This document shows, piece by piece, positions 26,747 to 36,522 of a stretch of 64,000 nt of DNA. A program made the position numbers and the translations under genes. This DNA is from Sphingomonas sp. IC081 (GTDB lineage: Bacteria; Pseudomonadota; Alphaproteobacteria; Sphingomonadales; Sphingomonadaceae). Position 1 is the stretch's first letter; each line of letters opens with the position of its first letter. The stretch is from contig NZ_CP029761.1 in NCBI RefSeq assembly GCF_006874585.1, positions 693,001-757,000 on the forward strand, read 5' to 3'. The notes beneath the pieces were generated by a model. That model was not told where the DNA came from and did not search any database. It worked only from the letters and a program-made list of their open reading frames with translations.

Positions 26747-27716
26747 CGCGCCCTTGTCAGGCTGCGCGGAGGGTGGCCTTGAACGTATTCCCGAAATTTC
26801 GGTCGTGATCCCGTGCCGCAACGAGGAAGCCAATGCCGAGGCCATAGCCCAGGCGGTGATCGCCGTTCTGGAGCCGCTCGTCGCCGATTTCGAGATCATC
26901 TTCATCGACAATGGTTCGCAGGACCGCACCGCGGCGATCCTGCGCGACCTTTGCCGGCGCGAGCCGCGCGTTAGGCTCATCATCAATACCCGCAATTTCG
27001 GGCAGATGCGCTCGCCGACATACGGGATCTTTGCGGCGCGGGGGCGGGCGGTCATCGGCATGTGTGCCGACTTCCAGGATCCGCCCGCCTTGCTTCCGGA
27101 ATTTGTGGCGCGGTGGAGGGCGGGAACGGCGATCGTGCTGGGTGTGCGCGAGGCGGAGCGTGGCAACCCCCTGCTCGCGGCGGTGCGGGCTCTTGCTTAT
27201 CGCACGCAGCGTGCCATTGCCGATCATCCGATCGTGCCCGGTGCGACCGGGTTCGGGCTCTACGACCGCCGCGTCGTGGCCGCGATCGCCGCGCTCAACG
27301 AGCCGGAGCCGTTCTTCCGCGCGCTGCTGGTGGAGACCGGCCATGACCTGGAGACGATCGGCTATGCGCGTCCCGCGCGCGCCGGCGGGCGTTCGAACAA
27401 TCACCTCTTTGCGCTGCTCGACTTTGCGCTGAACGGGCTTGCCGCATCGTCCAAACGGCTGCTGCGCGCGCCGCTCTATCTGGCTTTCGCGATTGCCGTG
27501 CTGACCCTGTGCTCGCTGGGCGGCGCGGTATGGGCGGGGCTCACCGGGCATTCGGTTCAGCTCTGGCTCTTGGCAGCGGTGCTGGAAGGGCAGTCGGCGC
27601 TGCTGTTCCTGTTTCTTGGCTTGATCGGCGTGCAAGTCCAGCTGGTGTCCGATAGGACCCGCAACCAGCCTCTGGTGATCGAGCGTGAGCGGGTCAATTT
27701 CCCGCCGGTGCCATGA
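26739..27716 (+). CDS. GT2 glycosyltransferase with C-terminal membrane anchor
   Basis: 325 residues. The GT2 core begins ISVVIPCRNEEANAE, with IDNGSQDRT and CADFQDPP as the metal-binding DxD equivalent. Two hydrophobic segments at about 245-305 resemble the GtrB/ArnC/DPM synthase group, which transfers a sugar to polyprenyl phosphate. The start is GTG at 26739 with AGGAGG 6 nt upstream, overlapping wzz by 8 nt. It probably makes the lipid-linked donor for the following GT-C proteins. Confidence 0.87.
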   Translation: MHDAPLSGCAEGGLERIPEISVVIPCRNEEANAEAIAQAVIAVLEPLVADFEIIFIDNGSQDRTAAILRDLCRREPRVRLIINTRNFGQMRSPTYGIFAARGRAVIGMCADFQDPPALLPEFVARWRAGTAIVLGVREAERGNPLLAAVRALAYRTQRAIADHPIVPGATGFGLYDRRVVAAIAALNEPEPFFRALLVETGHDLETIGYARPARAGGRSNNHLFALLDFALNGLAASSKRLLRAPLYLAFAIAVLTLCSLGGAVWAGLTGHSVQLWLLAAVLEGQSALLFLFLGLIGVQVQLVSDRTRNQPLVIERERVNFPPVP

Positions 27717-29098
27717 TTTCCATGGACAAAAGGCACGGCTGCGGGCGGGGAGGCCGCATGACCCCTGCCGAGCGTGCTGAGTGGACGATGGCCGCGCTGA
27801 TCCTGGGCGGCCTTGCCTATTGCGTGTGGCATGTGACGACCTTGGGTTACCTGCCTGCACCGTTTTTCTACGAGCCGAGCGACGTGTTCGCGGACTGGTT
27901 CAATCCGGCGATATGGGCCCGTAATCCAGGCACGTATGATGCCTGGTTATCGATCTATCCGCCGCTCTCCTTTGTGCTGCTCAAGCTGTTCGGGATCGAT
28001 TCCTGCTACGCGATCCGCGGCGAGTGGGATGCCGGATCCGGCCTTGCCGCGCGCGATTGCGACTGGGTGGGGCTGGCGTGCATTTTCGGGCTCTACCTGC
28101 TGGATGTCTGGCTATGCTGGAAAAGTTTCGCGAAGATGGAGCCGCGCACCGCGATGCCGCGCACGATCTGCGTGGGGCTGGGCATGCCGATGCTCTGCGG
28201 GCTGGAGCGCGGCAACCTCATCCTGCTGGCGTTTCCGGCGATGGTGCTCGCCTTCGGCCCGGTGCTGCGCAATGTCAGGCTCAAGGCGTTTGCGGCGGGT
28301 TTCGCCGTCAATCTGAAGGTGTACCTGATCGGGTCGATATTCGGCTTGCTGCTGGTGCGCCGCTGGGCGCGCGCGGAGGCTGCCTTGCTGGCGGCGGTGC
28401 TCGTCTATCTTGTCAGTTATGCCATGCTGGGGCGCGGCAGCCCGGTCGAGATCGTTGAGAATGTGCGCAGTTTCGGCAAGCTGCAACCCGCCAATATCCT
28501 CGATGTCTGGTATTCGACAACGTACCAGACGTTTGTCGCCTTGCTCGAGGGGGACAACTTCCCGCTGGTCGGCATCCTTGGTTCGCGGGTGGTGGAGGGG
28601 CTGGCGATGCTACTGCCGTCACTGCAGCAATTCACCCAGTTGCTGATCGTGCTGGCGGCGGCGGCGACCTGGCTGCGGCCTGAGGCAGTTCCCCCGTTTC
28701 GCGCGGTCAACCTCGGCATGACGATGGCCCTGATCAGTTCGGAGCCGGGCGCCTATGCGCAAGTCCTGCTGCTCTATTTCGTGATGCTGGAGGCGCGGCG
28801 CGGGGTGGGTCGAAGCTGGGCGATCTTCATGTGTTACCTGCTGGCGGTGCCACTCGACATTCCGCTCGACCGCATGGCCGAAGTGCCCCGCGATTCCTAT
28901 TTTACCGGCAGCACGGTGATGGTGACCTATCAGGTGGTGCTGGGCTCGTTCGTGCGGCCGCTGATGATCATGACCGTGGCATGGGGGCTTTCGGGCGAGA
29001 CCATCCGGGCGGCGCTGGCAGACATTCGCGCAGGCGGTTGGGCTCAGCCGCCGCGGTTTGGGTGGCTGCTGTCTCGCGATCGGGCTGGCCGTTCATGA
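27713..29098 (+). CDS. Polytopic membrane protein, GT87/DUF2029-like glycosyltransferase
   Basis: 461 residues with roughly ten hydrophobic segments. Features resembling GT-C enzymes: an early acidic periplasmic loop (EPSDVFADWFNP), YPPLSFVLLKLF, and LERGNLILLAFP. These occur in polyprenyl-phosphate-sugar-dependent mannosyltransferases of the GT87 group. Function as polymer glycosyltransferase or polymerase is inferred from position. ATGA overlaps with both neighbours. Confidence 0.65.
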   Translation: MISMDKRHGCGRGGRMTPAERAEWTMAALILGGLAYCVWHVTTLGYLPAPFFYEPSDVFADWFNPAIWARNPGTYDAWLSIYPPLSFVLLKLFGIDSCYAIRGEWDAGSGLAARDCDWVGLACIFGLYLLDVWLCWKSFAKMEPRTAMPRTICVGLGMPMLCGLERGNLILLAFPAMVLAFGPVLRNVRLKAFAAGFAVNLKVYLIGSIFGLLLVRRWARAEAALLAAVLVYLVSYAMLGRGSPVEIVENVRSFGKLQPANILDVWYSTTYQTFVALLEGDNFPLVGILGSRVVEGLAMLLPSLQQFTQLLIVLAAAATWLRPEAVPPFRAVNLGMTMALISSEPGAYAQVLLLYFVMLEARRGVGRSWAIFMCYLLAVPLDIPLDRMAEVPRDSYFTGSTVMVTYQVVLGSFVRPLMIMTVAWGLSGETIRAALADIRAGGWAQPPRFGWLLSRDRAGRS

Positions 29099-30846
29099 AC
29101 AGGCCTGCCATGGGCCGCACCGGTGTGGCGGCGCTGACGGCGATCATGGTTCTGGCCTTTGGCCTGCGCCTGCGCGGCATTGCCTTCGGTCTGCCCGCGC
29201 TCAACGATCCGGACGAGTTGATCTTTGAGCTTGGTGCGCTGCGAATGCTGCGAACCGGGACGCTCGATCCCGGTTGGTACGGACATCCGGCAACCCTCAC
29301 GATGTATCTGCTGGCGCTTGTCGATGCGGGGGTGCTGGCGGCCGGGCGGTTAAGCGGGCGCTTTGCCGATGCTGCGGACTTTGCGGGACAAGTCTGGCTC
29401 GATCCCGGCATCATCGTGCTGCCGGGACGGGCAGCGATGGCGCTGGTTGGCGGGTGGTCGGTCTGGCTGTGCTGGCAGTTGGGACGGGCGCTGGGCGGTA
29501 TCGGCGCGGGCCTTGTCGCGGCACTGCTGCTGGCGATCTGTCCGGTCCATGTAACCTGGTCGCAAGTGATCCGCAGCGACGTGATGGCAGCCGCGTTCCT
29601 GCAGCTTGTTCTGCTGGCGAGCCTGCGCGTGGCGCAAGGCGGGGGGCGCCGGGATCTTGTCCGGACCACTTTCTGGCTGGCCTGCGCGGCGGCGACCAAG
29701 TGGCCCGCCGCGCTGGCGGCGACGGCCATTGCCGGGGCGGTGATTGCCTCCGGCCTGTCTCGCCGGGAAACTTGGGGCGGCATCGTCCGGCGGCTCGCCG
29801 GGGCGGGGGGGATGAGCCTGTGCTGCTTTGCACTGGTCGCGCCGGTGCTGGTGCTGGCACCCGCGCGGGTTCTGCGCGATCTCGGCGGCGAGGTGCAGGT
29901 GCGTCATCTCGAGGCGACCGGGCATGGGTTTTTCGGCAACCTCTTGTGGTATGCACAAGGCCCGTTGCTGGCGGGCTTCGGTGCGGTGGGGCTGCTGCTG
30001 GCATTTGCCGGCCTGGCGGCGCTGGCCGGATCGCAGGCTGGGTCGCTGGGCGATGCTGAGCGGCTGGCGCGCGGCCGGCGCGCATTGGCTGTGCTGGTGC
30101 CCTGCATGCTCGCACAAGGGCTGGCGCTGGGGTTTCAGGGACTGGTGTGGGAGCGCTGGGCGATCCCGCTGCTACCGGTGCTGGCCGCGCTGGCCGGACT
30201 GGGGACGATGGCGGTGCTGTGGGGATTTCGCGATGCCCCCTCGTTTTCACCCATGCGGCCGACGAACAACCCGACTGCCGTGTGCGCCACCGTGGTGATC
30301 CTCATCGCGGCCTGCCTTGCGCCGATGCTGGCGATGACCGAACGGGCGCGTGAGCGGGCGGACGATACGCGCCAGCGCGCCACGGCCTGGGCAATCGCGC
30401 ATATCCCGCCGGGCCGCACGATCCTCGTCGAGCACTTTGCGTTCGACATGCTGCGCCAGCCCTGGGCCGAGCGGTTTCCGATGGGCGAAGCGGGTTGCAT
30501 CGACGTGCGAGCGCGGCTCTCGGCGCGGATGGACTACCGTGCGATTGCGGCGGCGCGCGGCGGCCGCAGCAATCTCGATTACGGCACGATGCCGGCGGAC
30601 CTTCGCGCGACCTGCCGCGCCGACTATGCGATTCTCACCCAGTACGACCGTTACGCCCGGGAATGCGCGCGCTTTGCACAAGCTTGCCGGGCTTATCGGG
30701 CCCTTCTGGCACAGGGGCAGGTGGTGGCGACGATCCGGCCGGAGCCGGGCGAAATCGGCGGACCCGTCGTGCGGATCGTGCGGTTGTCGGTGCCGGGATC
30801 TGCGGAGCCGGTTGTTGGTGCAAATTATGCAATTTCCTCCCGTTAA
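29095..30846 (+). CDS. GT39-like membrane glycosyltransferase
   Basis: 583 residues. An N-terminal membrane helix is followed by a periplasmic acidic motif NDPDELIFE, characteristic of ArnT/PMT-type GT-C enzymes, and then about ten further hydrophobic segments. The C-terminal domain (about 430-583) is soluble and contains several Cys. It would transfer a sugar from a polyprenyl-phosphate donor to a periplasmic acceptor. ATG 29095 overlaps the preceding stop. It is the last gene of the operon. The 244-bp gap that follows holds no clear terminator. Confidence 0.72.
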   Translation: MNRPAMGRTGVAALTAIMVLAFGLRLRGIAFGLPALNDPDELIFELGALRMLRTGTLDPGWYGHPATLTMYLLALVDAGVLAAGRLSGRFADAADFAGQVWLDPGIIVLPGRAAMALVGGWSVWLCWQLGRALGGIGAGLVAALLLAICPVHVTWSQVIRSDVMAAAFLQLVLLASLRVAQGGGRRDLVRTTFWLACAAATKWPAALAATAIAGAVIASGLSRRETWGGIVRRLAGAGGMSLCCFALVAPVLVLAPARVLRDLGGEVQVRHLEATGHGFFGNLLWYAQGPLLAGFGAVGLLLAFAGLAALAGSQAGSLGDAERLARGRRALAVLVPCMLAQGLALGFQGLVWERWAIPLLPVLAALAGLGTMAVLWGFRDAPSFSPMRPTNNPTAVCATVVILIAACLAPMLAMTERARERADDTRQRATAWAIAHIPPGRTILVEHFAFDMLRQPWAERFPMGEAGCIDVRARLSARMDYRAIAAARGGRSNLDYGTMPADLRATCRADYAILTQYDRYARECARFAQACRAYRALLAQGQVVATIRPEPGEIGGPVVRIVRLSVPGSAEPVVGANYAISSR

Positions 30847-31090
30847 TCGAATATTGCGCAACTGAGAAACCCCGTTACAACGCTGGGTCTGCGTTTCCGG
30901 GCTCGCGACCGGTCGTCCGGAACGCGGCGATGCTGCATTGCATCGTTGAAAGGGCCCAACCTTTCCCTGCGTGAATTTCCGGGGGAAGATGGATGCCGGA
31001 AAGCATGACCGGTCCTATATGTCGAAGGCAGGCGCTGCGCGCCCCATCGAGCGCAGACGCCGCAAGCCGTAAGGAATGCGGGAGCACGTT

Positions 31091-34000
31091 ATGAGCGCAG
31101 ATGAAGTGAAGATCGCAGCACAGGCCCGAACGGACGAAGGGCCCGGAGGGGCGGCACTTCACGCGGCGATCGTATCGCGCATCAGCGATTCCCTGCTACC
31201 CGGCGATGCCCCGGTGGACGACCGCGCCTGGGTCGACGAGGCCGCGCGGGTACTCCTGGAAACCGCAGCGACGCGCCAGCCGGGCGAGGCGGTGATCGAG
31301 CTGGTCTCGGCCAGCGAGGACCGTCGTTACCTGCGCATTGCGCTCATCAACGACGACATGCCGTTCCTGGTCGATTCGGTGGCCGCCGCCATTGCCGAGG
31401 CCGGTCTCGTGATCGACCGTCTGGCCCACCCGGTCGTCACGGTCGAGCGTGACGGCGAAGGGCACCTGGTTGCCCTGCCCGAAAACGGTGTCGAAGGTGC
31501 GCTGCGCGAATCGATGATCTACATCGAGACCGCCCGCATCGATGCGCGCCAGCGCGGCGAACTGCAGCGCATGCTGGAAACCACGCTGGCCGACGTGCGT
31601 GTTGCCGTCGCCGACTGGCCGCAGATGGTTGCGGCGATGACCGCCGATTCCGCGCTGGTCAGCGACGCGGAAGGTTCCGAACTGCTGCGCTGGTTCGCCG
31701 GCGGCATGCTCACCCAGCTTGGCCATGTCACCCAGCACCGCGACGGCAGCCATTCGGGCCTGCTTGGCGTCTGCCGCCGCGATCAGCGCGATCTGCTGTC
31801 CGAGGCCAGCTACGCCCTTGCGTTTGCGGCCTTCGATGCCCAGCTGGCCGAAGGCGCGGTGCGCGCGCCGATGGTCATCAAGGCCAACCGCATCGCCACC
31901 GTACACCGCCGCGTGCCGCTCGACCTGTTCCTCGTGCCGCTGGTCGAGGATGGCAAGGTCACCGCGCTGTCGGTCCATGCCGGTATCTGGACGAGCGCCG
32001 CGCTGGCCGCCACGCCCGACCGGGTTCCCCGCCTGCGCACGGCGATGGCGGGGCTGGCTGGCAAGCTTGGCTTTGACCCCAATGGCCACACCGGCAAGGC
32101 ACTGGCCCATGCCCTGACCAGCCTGCCGCACGACCTCGTGCTGGGCTTTCCGGACGACGATGTAGAGCGCCTCGCGACGACGATGACCGGCCTGGTCGAC
32201 CGTCCGCGTCCGCGCCTGATCGTCACCACCTCGCCGCTTTCGCGCCACTTGTTCGCCTTTGTGTGGATCACCCGTGACACCCTTTCCACGCAGATGCGCA
32301 AGCGTATCCAGGCGATGATCGAGGAAGCCGCGCAAGGCGTCACGCTGGACTGGGCGCTCAGCGTCGAGGCGGGCAACCTGGCCATGCTGCGCTACACGCT
32401 CGACATCCGTGAAGGCGCAGGTTCGCTCGACGAGGCCGCGCTCGACCACCGTCTGCAGGTCATGCTGCGCGGCTGGGGCGAGGCGGTGGAAGCGGCGCTC
32501 GCGCAGTCGTTCGAACCGGCCCGCGCGGCCGCGATCGCCTCGCGTTATGCCGATGCCTTTCCGATGGTCTACCGCAGTGATTACGGCCCCGCCGAGGCCG
32601 CTGTCGACATCGCTCACATGCGCAAGCTGGTGGTCGAGGAAGCGGGCGGGAACGACCGCACGCAGGCGCTGCGTGATGTGCGCCTCTATGGCAACGACGG
32701 CGACGAGGCCGGGCACTTGCGCCTCAAGATCTACCAGGCCGAGGGCAGCCTGCCGCTGTCCGACGCGGTACCCGCGCTGGAGAATTTCGGCTTCCGCGTG
32801 ATCGCGGAAATGCCGACCCCGCTCGAAAAGGGCCGCATCGGCACGATCCACGACTTCACGCTGGCGCTGCCCGCCGGCCGCGATGCGGGTGACGTGCTCA
32901 AGCTGGCGCCGATGATCGAGAATGCGCTGGTCGGTGTGCTCAATGGCCGCAGCGAGGACGATCCGTTCAACCGCCTGGTTCCCGGCCTTGGCTTGTCCAA
33001 GCGCGAGGCGAACTGGCTGCGCGCCTGGTATCGTTATCTGCGCCAGGCCGGCATGAACTTCGGCATCGCCACCGCCGTGGACGCCTTGCAGGGCGCGCCG
33101 ACGGTGACGCTGGGCCTCATTGATCTGTTCCGCGCGATCCATGATCCGGCCTACACCGGCGATCGCGGCAAGGCCCGCGCCGCTGCGCAGGAGGCGATCC
33201 GCACCGGCCTCGCCGGGGTCAGCGCGATCAACGACGACCGTCTGCTGCGTGCCTATCGCGATCTGGTCGGGGCGATGCTGCGCACCAATGCCTTTGCCGA
33301 GGCAGGGCAGCTGGCGCTTGCCTTCAAATTCGATTCCGCGCTGGTTCCGGGGCTGCCCAAGCCGCTGCCCTGGCGCGAGATCTTTGTCTATTCGCGCCGC
33401 GTGGAAGGCATTCACCTGCGCGCTGGTCCGGTCGCGCGTGGCGGCCTTCGCTGGTCTGACCGTCGCGACGACTATCGCACCGAAATCCTTGGCCTGATGA
33501 AGGCGCAGCGCGTGAAGAACGCGGTGATCGTGCCGACCGGCGCGAAGGGCGGTTTCTATCCCAAGCAGCTTCCCGACCCCGCGCTCGACCGGGCGGGCTG
33601 GGCCGCCGAAGGGCAGGCCAGCTACGAGATCTTCATCGGCACGCTGCTGTCGATCACCGACAACATCGTGGCCGACACGGTTGTCCATCCTGACGGCGTG
33701 ACGATCCTCGACGGCGAGGATCCGTACTTCGTGGTCGCAGCCGACAAGGGCACGGCCAAGTTCTCCGACGTTGCCAACGGCATCGCCGAATCGCGCGACT
33801 TCTGGCTCGACGATGCCTTCGCCAGCGGCGGTTCCAACGGCTACGACCACAAGGCCATGGGCATCACGGCCAAGGGTGCCTGGCTCTCGGTTCAGCGCCA
33901 CTTCCTGGAACAGGGCGTGGACGTGCAGGTCGATCCGGTTCGTGTGGTCGGTTGCGGCGACATGTCGGGCGACGTGTTCGGCAACGGCATGCTGCTCTCG

Positions 34001-35830
34001 AAAGCGCTCAAGATCGTCGCTGCCTTCGATCACCGCCATATCTTCCTCGACCCCAATCCCGATCCGGCGGCCAGCTGGGACGAGCGCAAGCGCCTGTTCG
34101 ACCTGCCGCATTCGAGCTGGGACGACTATGACAAGTCGCTGATCTCCACGGGCGGCGGGGTGTTCTCGCGCAAGTCCAAGTCGATCCCGTTGAGCGCCGA
34201 AGTGCGGGAGGCGCTGGGTATCGGCCTTGAGGAAATGGACCCGGACTCGCTGATCTCGGCGATCCTCTGGGCCAAGGTCGACCTGCTGTGGTTCGGCGGC
34301 ATCGGTACTTATGTGAAGGCGTCGAGCGAGAACAACGCCGATGTCGGCGATCCCGCCAACGACGCGCTGCGTGTCAGCGCCAACGAAGTGGGCGCAAAGG
34401 TCATCGGCGAGGGTGCCAACCTTGGTGTTACCCAGGCCGCGCGCATCGAGTTTGCCGCACGCGGCGGGCGCATCAATGCCGACTTCATCGACAATTCGGC
34501 TGGCGTCGACTGCTCGGACAACGAGGTCAACATCAAGATCGCGCTGGCTGCCGCCAAGCGGGCCGGTGTGCTGACTGAAGAACAGCGCGTCGAACTGCTG
34601 CGCGACATGACCGACGAGGTTGCCCACCTCGTGCTCGAGGACAACCGGGTGCAGGCCCTGGCGCTCTCGATCGCGGAGCGTGGCGGTGCGGCGGCGATCC
34701 CGGCGCAAGTGCGCCTGATCGAGACGCTGGAGGAAGGCGGCAATCTCGACCGCAAGACCGAGGGCCTTGCCGACAACGAGGCGCTGGCCCGCCGCGTGCA
34801 GGACGGTCGCGGGCTGACCCGTCCCGAACTGGCGGTGCTGCTCTCCAGCGGCAAGCTGGTGCTGCAGGACGCCATCGAGAAGAGCGCGCTTGCCAGCGAT
34901 GCCAGCCTGCAGGCGCTGCTGCTGGCTTCGTTCCCGCAGCCCATGCAGGAGCGTTTCGCCGCATTCATCGAAGGCCACCGTCTGGCCCCGCAGATCGTCG
35001 CGACCAAGCTTGCCAACCGCATCGTCAACCGCCTTGGCATCGTCCATCCCTTCGAACTGGCCGAAGAGGAAGGTGCCGAACTGGCCCATGTCGCAGCGGC
35101 CTTCGCGCTGGCTGTGCAACTGTTCGATCTCGACGCGCTCTGGGGCCGTCTCGAAACCGCGCCGATGAGCGAAGAGGCTCGCCTTGCGCTGTTCAGCAAG
35201 GCGGCGGGTGCGGTGCGCAGCCACATGGCCGACTTGCTGCGCGCCGGTGCCGGACGCAACACGCCGTCGGAAGTGATCGCCCGCATCGGCGGCCAGGTCG
35301 CGGCGCTTTCGGTCGATACCGAGGAACTGCTGGGTGAGCGCGTGGCGCAGCATTCGCAGAAGCTGCGTCAGGGCCTGCTCGAACTGGGCGCGCCGGAAGC
35401 GGAAGCGGCGCTGGTGGCCAACCTCTACGATCTCGACGGCGCGGTCGGCATTGCCGATCTCGCGGCGGAGACCGGGCTCGATGCCCGCCGTCTTGTCGGC
35501 GCCTTCTCGCGCATCGGTGCGGGGCTTGGCCTCGACTGGGCGCAGGCCAATGCGGCGACGATGAACCCGTCCGATCCCTGGGAGCGCCTGCTCGTTGCCG
35601 GGCTCGCGCGGGACTTCCAGCAGATGCGGCTCGACTTCCTCAAGGCGCTTTCGCGCACCGAGGCGGGCAAGGCCGATCCGGCTGCCGCGGCCGAGGAGTG
35701 GGCCCGTGCGCACACGGCCGCGATCCGTACTTTCCGCTCCATGGTGCAGCGCGCGGAGAAGACGGTGCCGCTGACGCCGGCGATGCTCGCGCAGATCGCC
35801 AGCCAGGCGCGTAACCTGCTCGGCCGCTGA
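31091..35830 (+). CDS. gdhZ: NAD-specific glutamate dehydrogenase, large (180 kDa) type
   Basis: Catabolic enzyme producing 2-oxoglutarate and ammonium from glutamate. 1,579 residues, the length of the L-GDH180 class known from Caulobacter (GdhZ) and Pseudomonas (GdhB). The N-terminal half carries ACT-like regulatory domains. The catalytic part has GGLRWSDRRDDYRTEI, PTGAKGGFYPK (catalytic Lys region, about 815-825) and VVGCGDMSGDVFGNGML (about 955). ATG 31091 is preferred over 31076 because GGGAG lies 8-9 nt upstream and the earlier site lacks spacing for its AAGG. It is a single gene followed by a strong terminator. A nearly full-length antisense open frame is a codon-bias shadow. Confidence 0.95.
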   Translation: MSADEVKIAAQARTDEGPGGAALHAAIVSRISDSLLPGDAPVDDRAWVDEAARVLLETAATRQPGEAVIELVSASEDRRYLRIALINDDMPFLVDSVAAAIAEAGLVIDRLAHPVVTVERDGEGHLVALPENGVEGALRESMIYIETARIDARQRGELQRMLETTLADVRVAVADWPQMVAAMTADSALVSDAEGSELLRWFAGGMLTQLGHVTQHRDGSHSGLLGVCRRDQRDLLSEASYALAFAAFDAQLAEGAVRAPMVIKANRIATVHRRVPLDLFLVPLVEDGKVTALSVHAGIWTSAALAATPDRVPRLRTAMAGLAGKLGFDPNGHTGKALAHALTSLPHDLVLGFPDDDVERLATTMTGLVDRPRPRLIVTTSPLSRHLFAFVWITRDTLSTQMRKRIQAMIEEAAQGVTLDWALSVEAGNLAMLRYTLDIREGAGSLDEAALDHRLQVMLRGWGEAVEAALAQSFEPARAAAIASRYADAFPMVYRSDYGPAEAAVDIAHMRKLVVEEAGGNDRTQALRDVRLYGNDGDEAGHLRLKIYQAEGSLPLSDAVPALENFGFRVIAEMPTPLEKGRIGTIHDFTLALPAGRDAGDVLKLAPMIENALVGVLNGRSEDDPFNRLVPGLGLSKREANWLRAWYRYLRQAGMNFGIATAVDALQGAPTVTLGLIDLFRAIHDPAYTGDRGKARAAAQEAIRTGLAGVSAINDDRLLRAYRDLVGAMLRTNAFAEAGQLALAFKFDSALVPGLPKPLPWREIFVYSRRVEGIHLRAGPVARGGLRWSDRRDDYRTEILGLMKAQRVKNAVIVPTGAKGGFYPKQLPDPALDRAGWAAEGQASYEIFIGTLLSITDNIVADTVVHPDGVTILDGEDPYFVVAADKGTAKFSDVANGIAESRDFWLDDAFASGGSNGYDHKAMGITAKGAWLSVQRHFLEQGVDVQVDPVRVVGCGDMSGDVFGNGMLLSKALKIVAAFDHRHIFLDPNPDPAASWDERKRLFDLPHSSWDDYDKSLISTGGGVFSRKSKSIPLSAEVREALGIGLEEMDPDSLISAILWAKVDLLWFGGIGTYVKASSENNADVGDPANDALRVSANEVGAKVIGEGANLGVTQAARIEFAARGGRINADFIDNSAGVDCSDNEVNIKIALAAAKRAGVLTEEQRVELLRDMTDEVAHLVLEDNRVQALALSIAERGGAAAIPAQVRLIETLEEGGNLDRKTEGLADNEALARRVQDGRGLTRPELAVLLSSGKLVLQDAIEKSALASDASLQALLLASFPQPMQERFAAFIEGHRLAPQIVATKLANRIVNRLGIVHPFELAEEEGAELAHVAAAFALAVQLFDLDALWGRLETAPMSEEARLALFSKAAGAVRSHMADLLRAGAGRNTPSEVIARIGGQVAALSVDTEELLGERVAQHSQKLRQGLLELGAPEAEAALVANLYDLDGAVGIADLAAETGLDARRLVGAFSRIGAGLGLDWAQANAATMNPSDPWERLLVAGLARDFQQMRLDFLKALSRTEAGKADPAAAAEEWARAHTAAIRTFRSMVQRAEKTVPLTPAMLAQIASQARNLLGR

Positions 35831-35852
35831 TCGGCGTCGCAAGATGATGGGG

Positions 35853-35880
35853 AGGGGGCCTGCGGGCCCCCTTTCTTGTT
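35853..35880 (+). terminator. Rho-independent terminator of the glutamate dehydrogenase gene
   Basis: AGGGGGCC (35853-35860), loop TGCG, GGCCCCCT (35865-35872), followed by TTCTTGTT. Confidence 0.85.
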
Positions 35881-35952
35881 GAGGGGCTCAGACCGAGCTG
35901 CGTTGGGCTTGCCTCACTGCAGCCTGGTATCAGGCGATCCGGGGCCTTGCGG

Positions 35953-36414
35953 TCATTCCAGTGGCAGTCCGTGCGCTTCCTTCACCGCTTCCAAAACGAT
36001 GATCGACTTCACGTCGCGCACGCCGGGAATGCGCAGCAAGGTCTTGAGCGTGATCTGCGAAAGGTGATCTACGTTCCGCGCGACCACGTGGACCAGATAG
36101 TCCATGTCGCCCGTCACCGCATTACAGGCGATGACGTAAGGATGCTCGCGGATCGCCTGTTCGAAGCGCTGGATGATCTCGTCGACATGGGCGTTGAGGT
36201 TTATCAGCACATAGGCTTCCAGTTCAAAACCCAGCTTGCGCGGGTCGAGCACCGGCACATAGCCGCGGATGACGCCCTCATCCTCCAGCCGCTTGATGCG
36301 GCGGCTGACCGGGGTGGCGGAAAGCGCGGTGCGCTCGGCGACTTGCGCTACCGGCATGCGCGCGTCTTCCTGCAGGGCCGCGATGATCTTGCGGTCGAAT
36401 GCGTCGATCTGCAT
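35953..36414 (-). CDS. Lrp/AsnC-family transcriptional regulator
   Basis: 153 residues: AsnC-type HTH at the N terminus (DRKIIAALQEDARMPVAQVA, SATPVSRRIKRLEDEGVI) and a RAM effector/oligomerisation domain (YVLINLNAHVDEI, GDMDYLVHVV). Divergent from phhA-hppD with a clear set of inverted repeats between the starts, so it very probably controls phenylalanine/tyrosine breakdown in response to an aromatic amino acid. Confidence 0.93.
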   Translation of the reverse strand: MQIDAFDRKIIAALQEDARMPVAQVAERTALSATPVSRRIKRLEDEGVIRGYVPVLDPRKLGFELEAYVLINLNAHVDEIIQRFEQAIREHPYVIACNAVTGDMDYLVHVVARNVDHLSQITLKTLLRIPGVRDVKSIIVLEAVKEAHGLPLE

Positions 36415-36454
36415 GAATCCCCTGTCCGTTTTTCAATTCTTAGTGGAAGTCACC

Positions 36455-36512
36455 AATAGCACGGCAAATGACGGGTGCAATCGCACGGAACTGACGTGCC
36501 GGTCGTGCTATT
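36455..36512. promoter_or_regulatory. Operator array between lrp-type gene and phhA
   Basis: Inverted repeats AATAGCACG (36455-36463) and CGTGCTATT (36504-36512) flank a central palindrome GTGC-AATC-GCAC (36475-36486). The half-sites share a G-T/C-GC-AC core. The spacing suits an octameric Lrp/AsnC protein wrapping DNA. The outer right arm lies 11 nt before the phhA start, so binding would also affect phhA expression. Confidence 0.65.
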
Positions 36513-36522
36513 CTTCCTCCAC

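Noticed and set aside
30919..30947. GGAAC-N20-CGTT upstream of the glutamate dehydrogenase gene
   Set aside because: The 20-nt spacer is outside the range used by EcfG.
31196..35842. Antisense open frame of about 1,548 codons opposite the glutamate dehydrogenase gene
   Set aside because: GC-rich codon bias leaves antisense frames open. The plus strand encodes a clear full-length enzyme.
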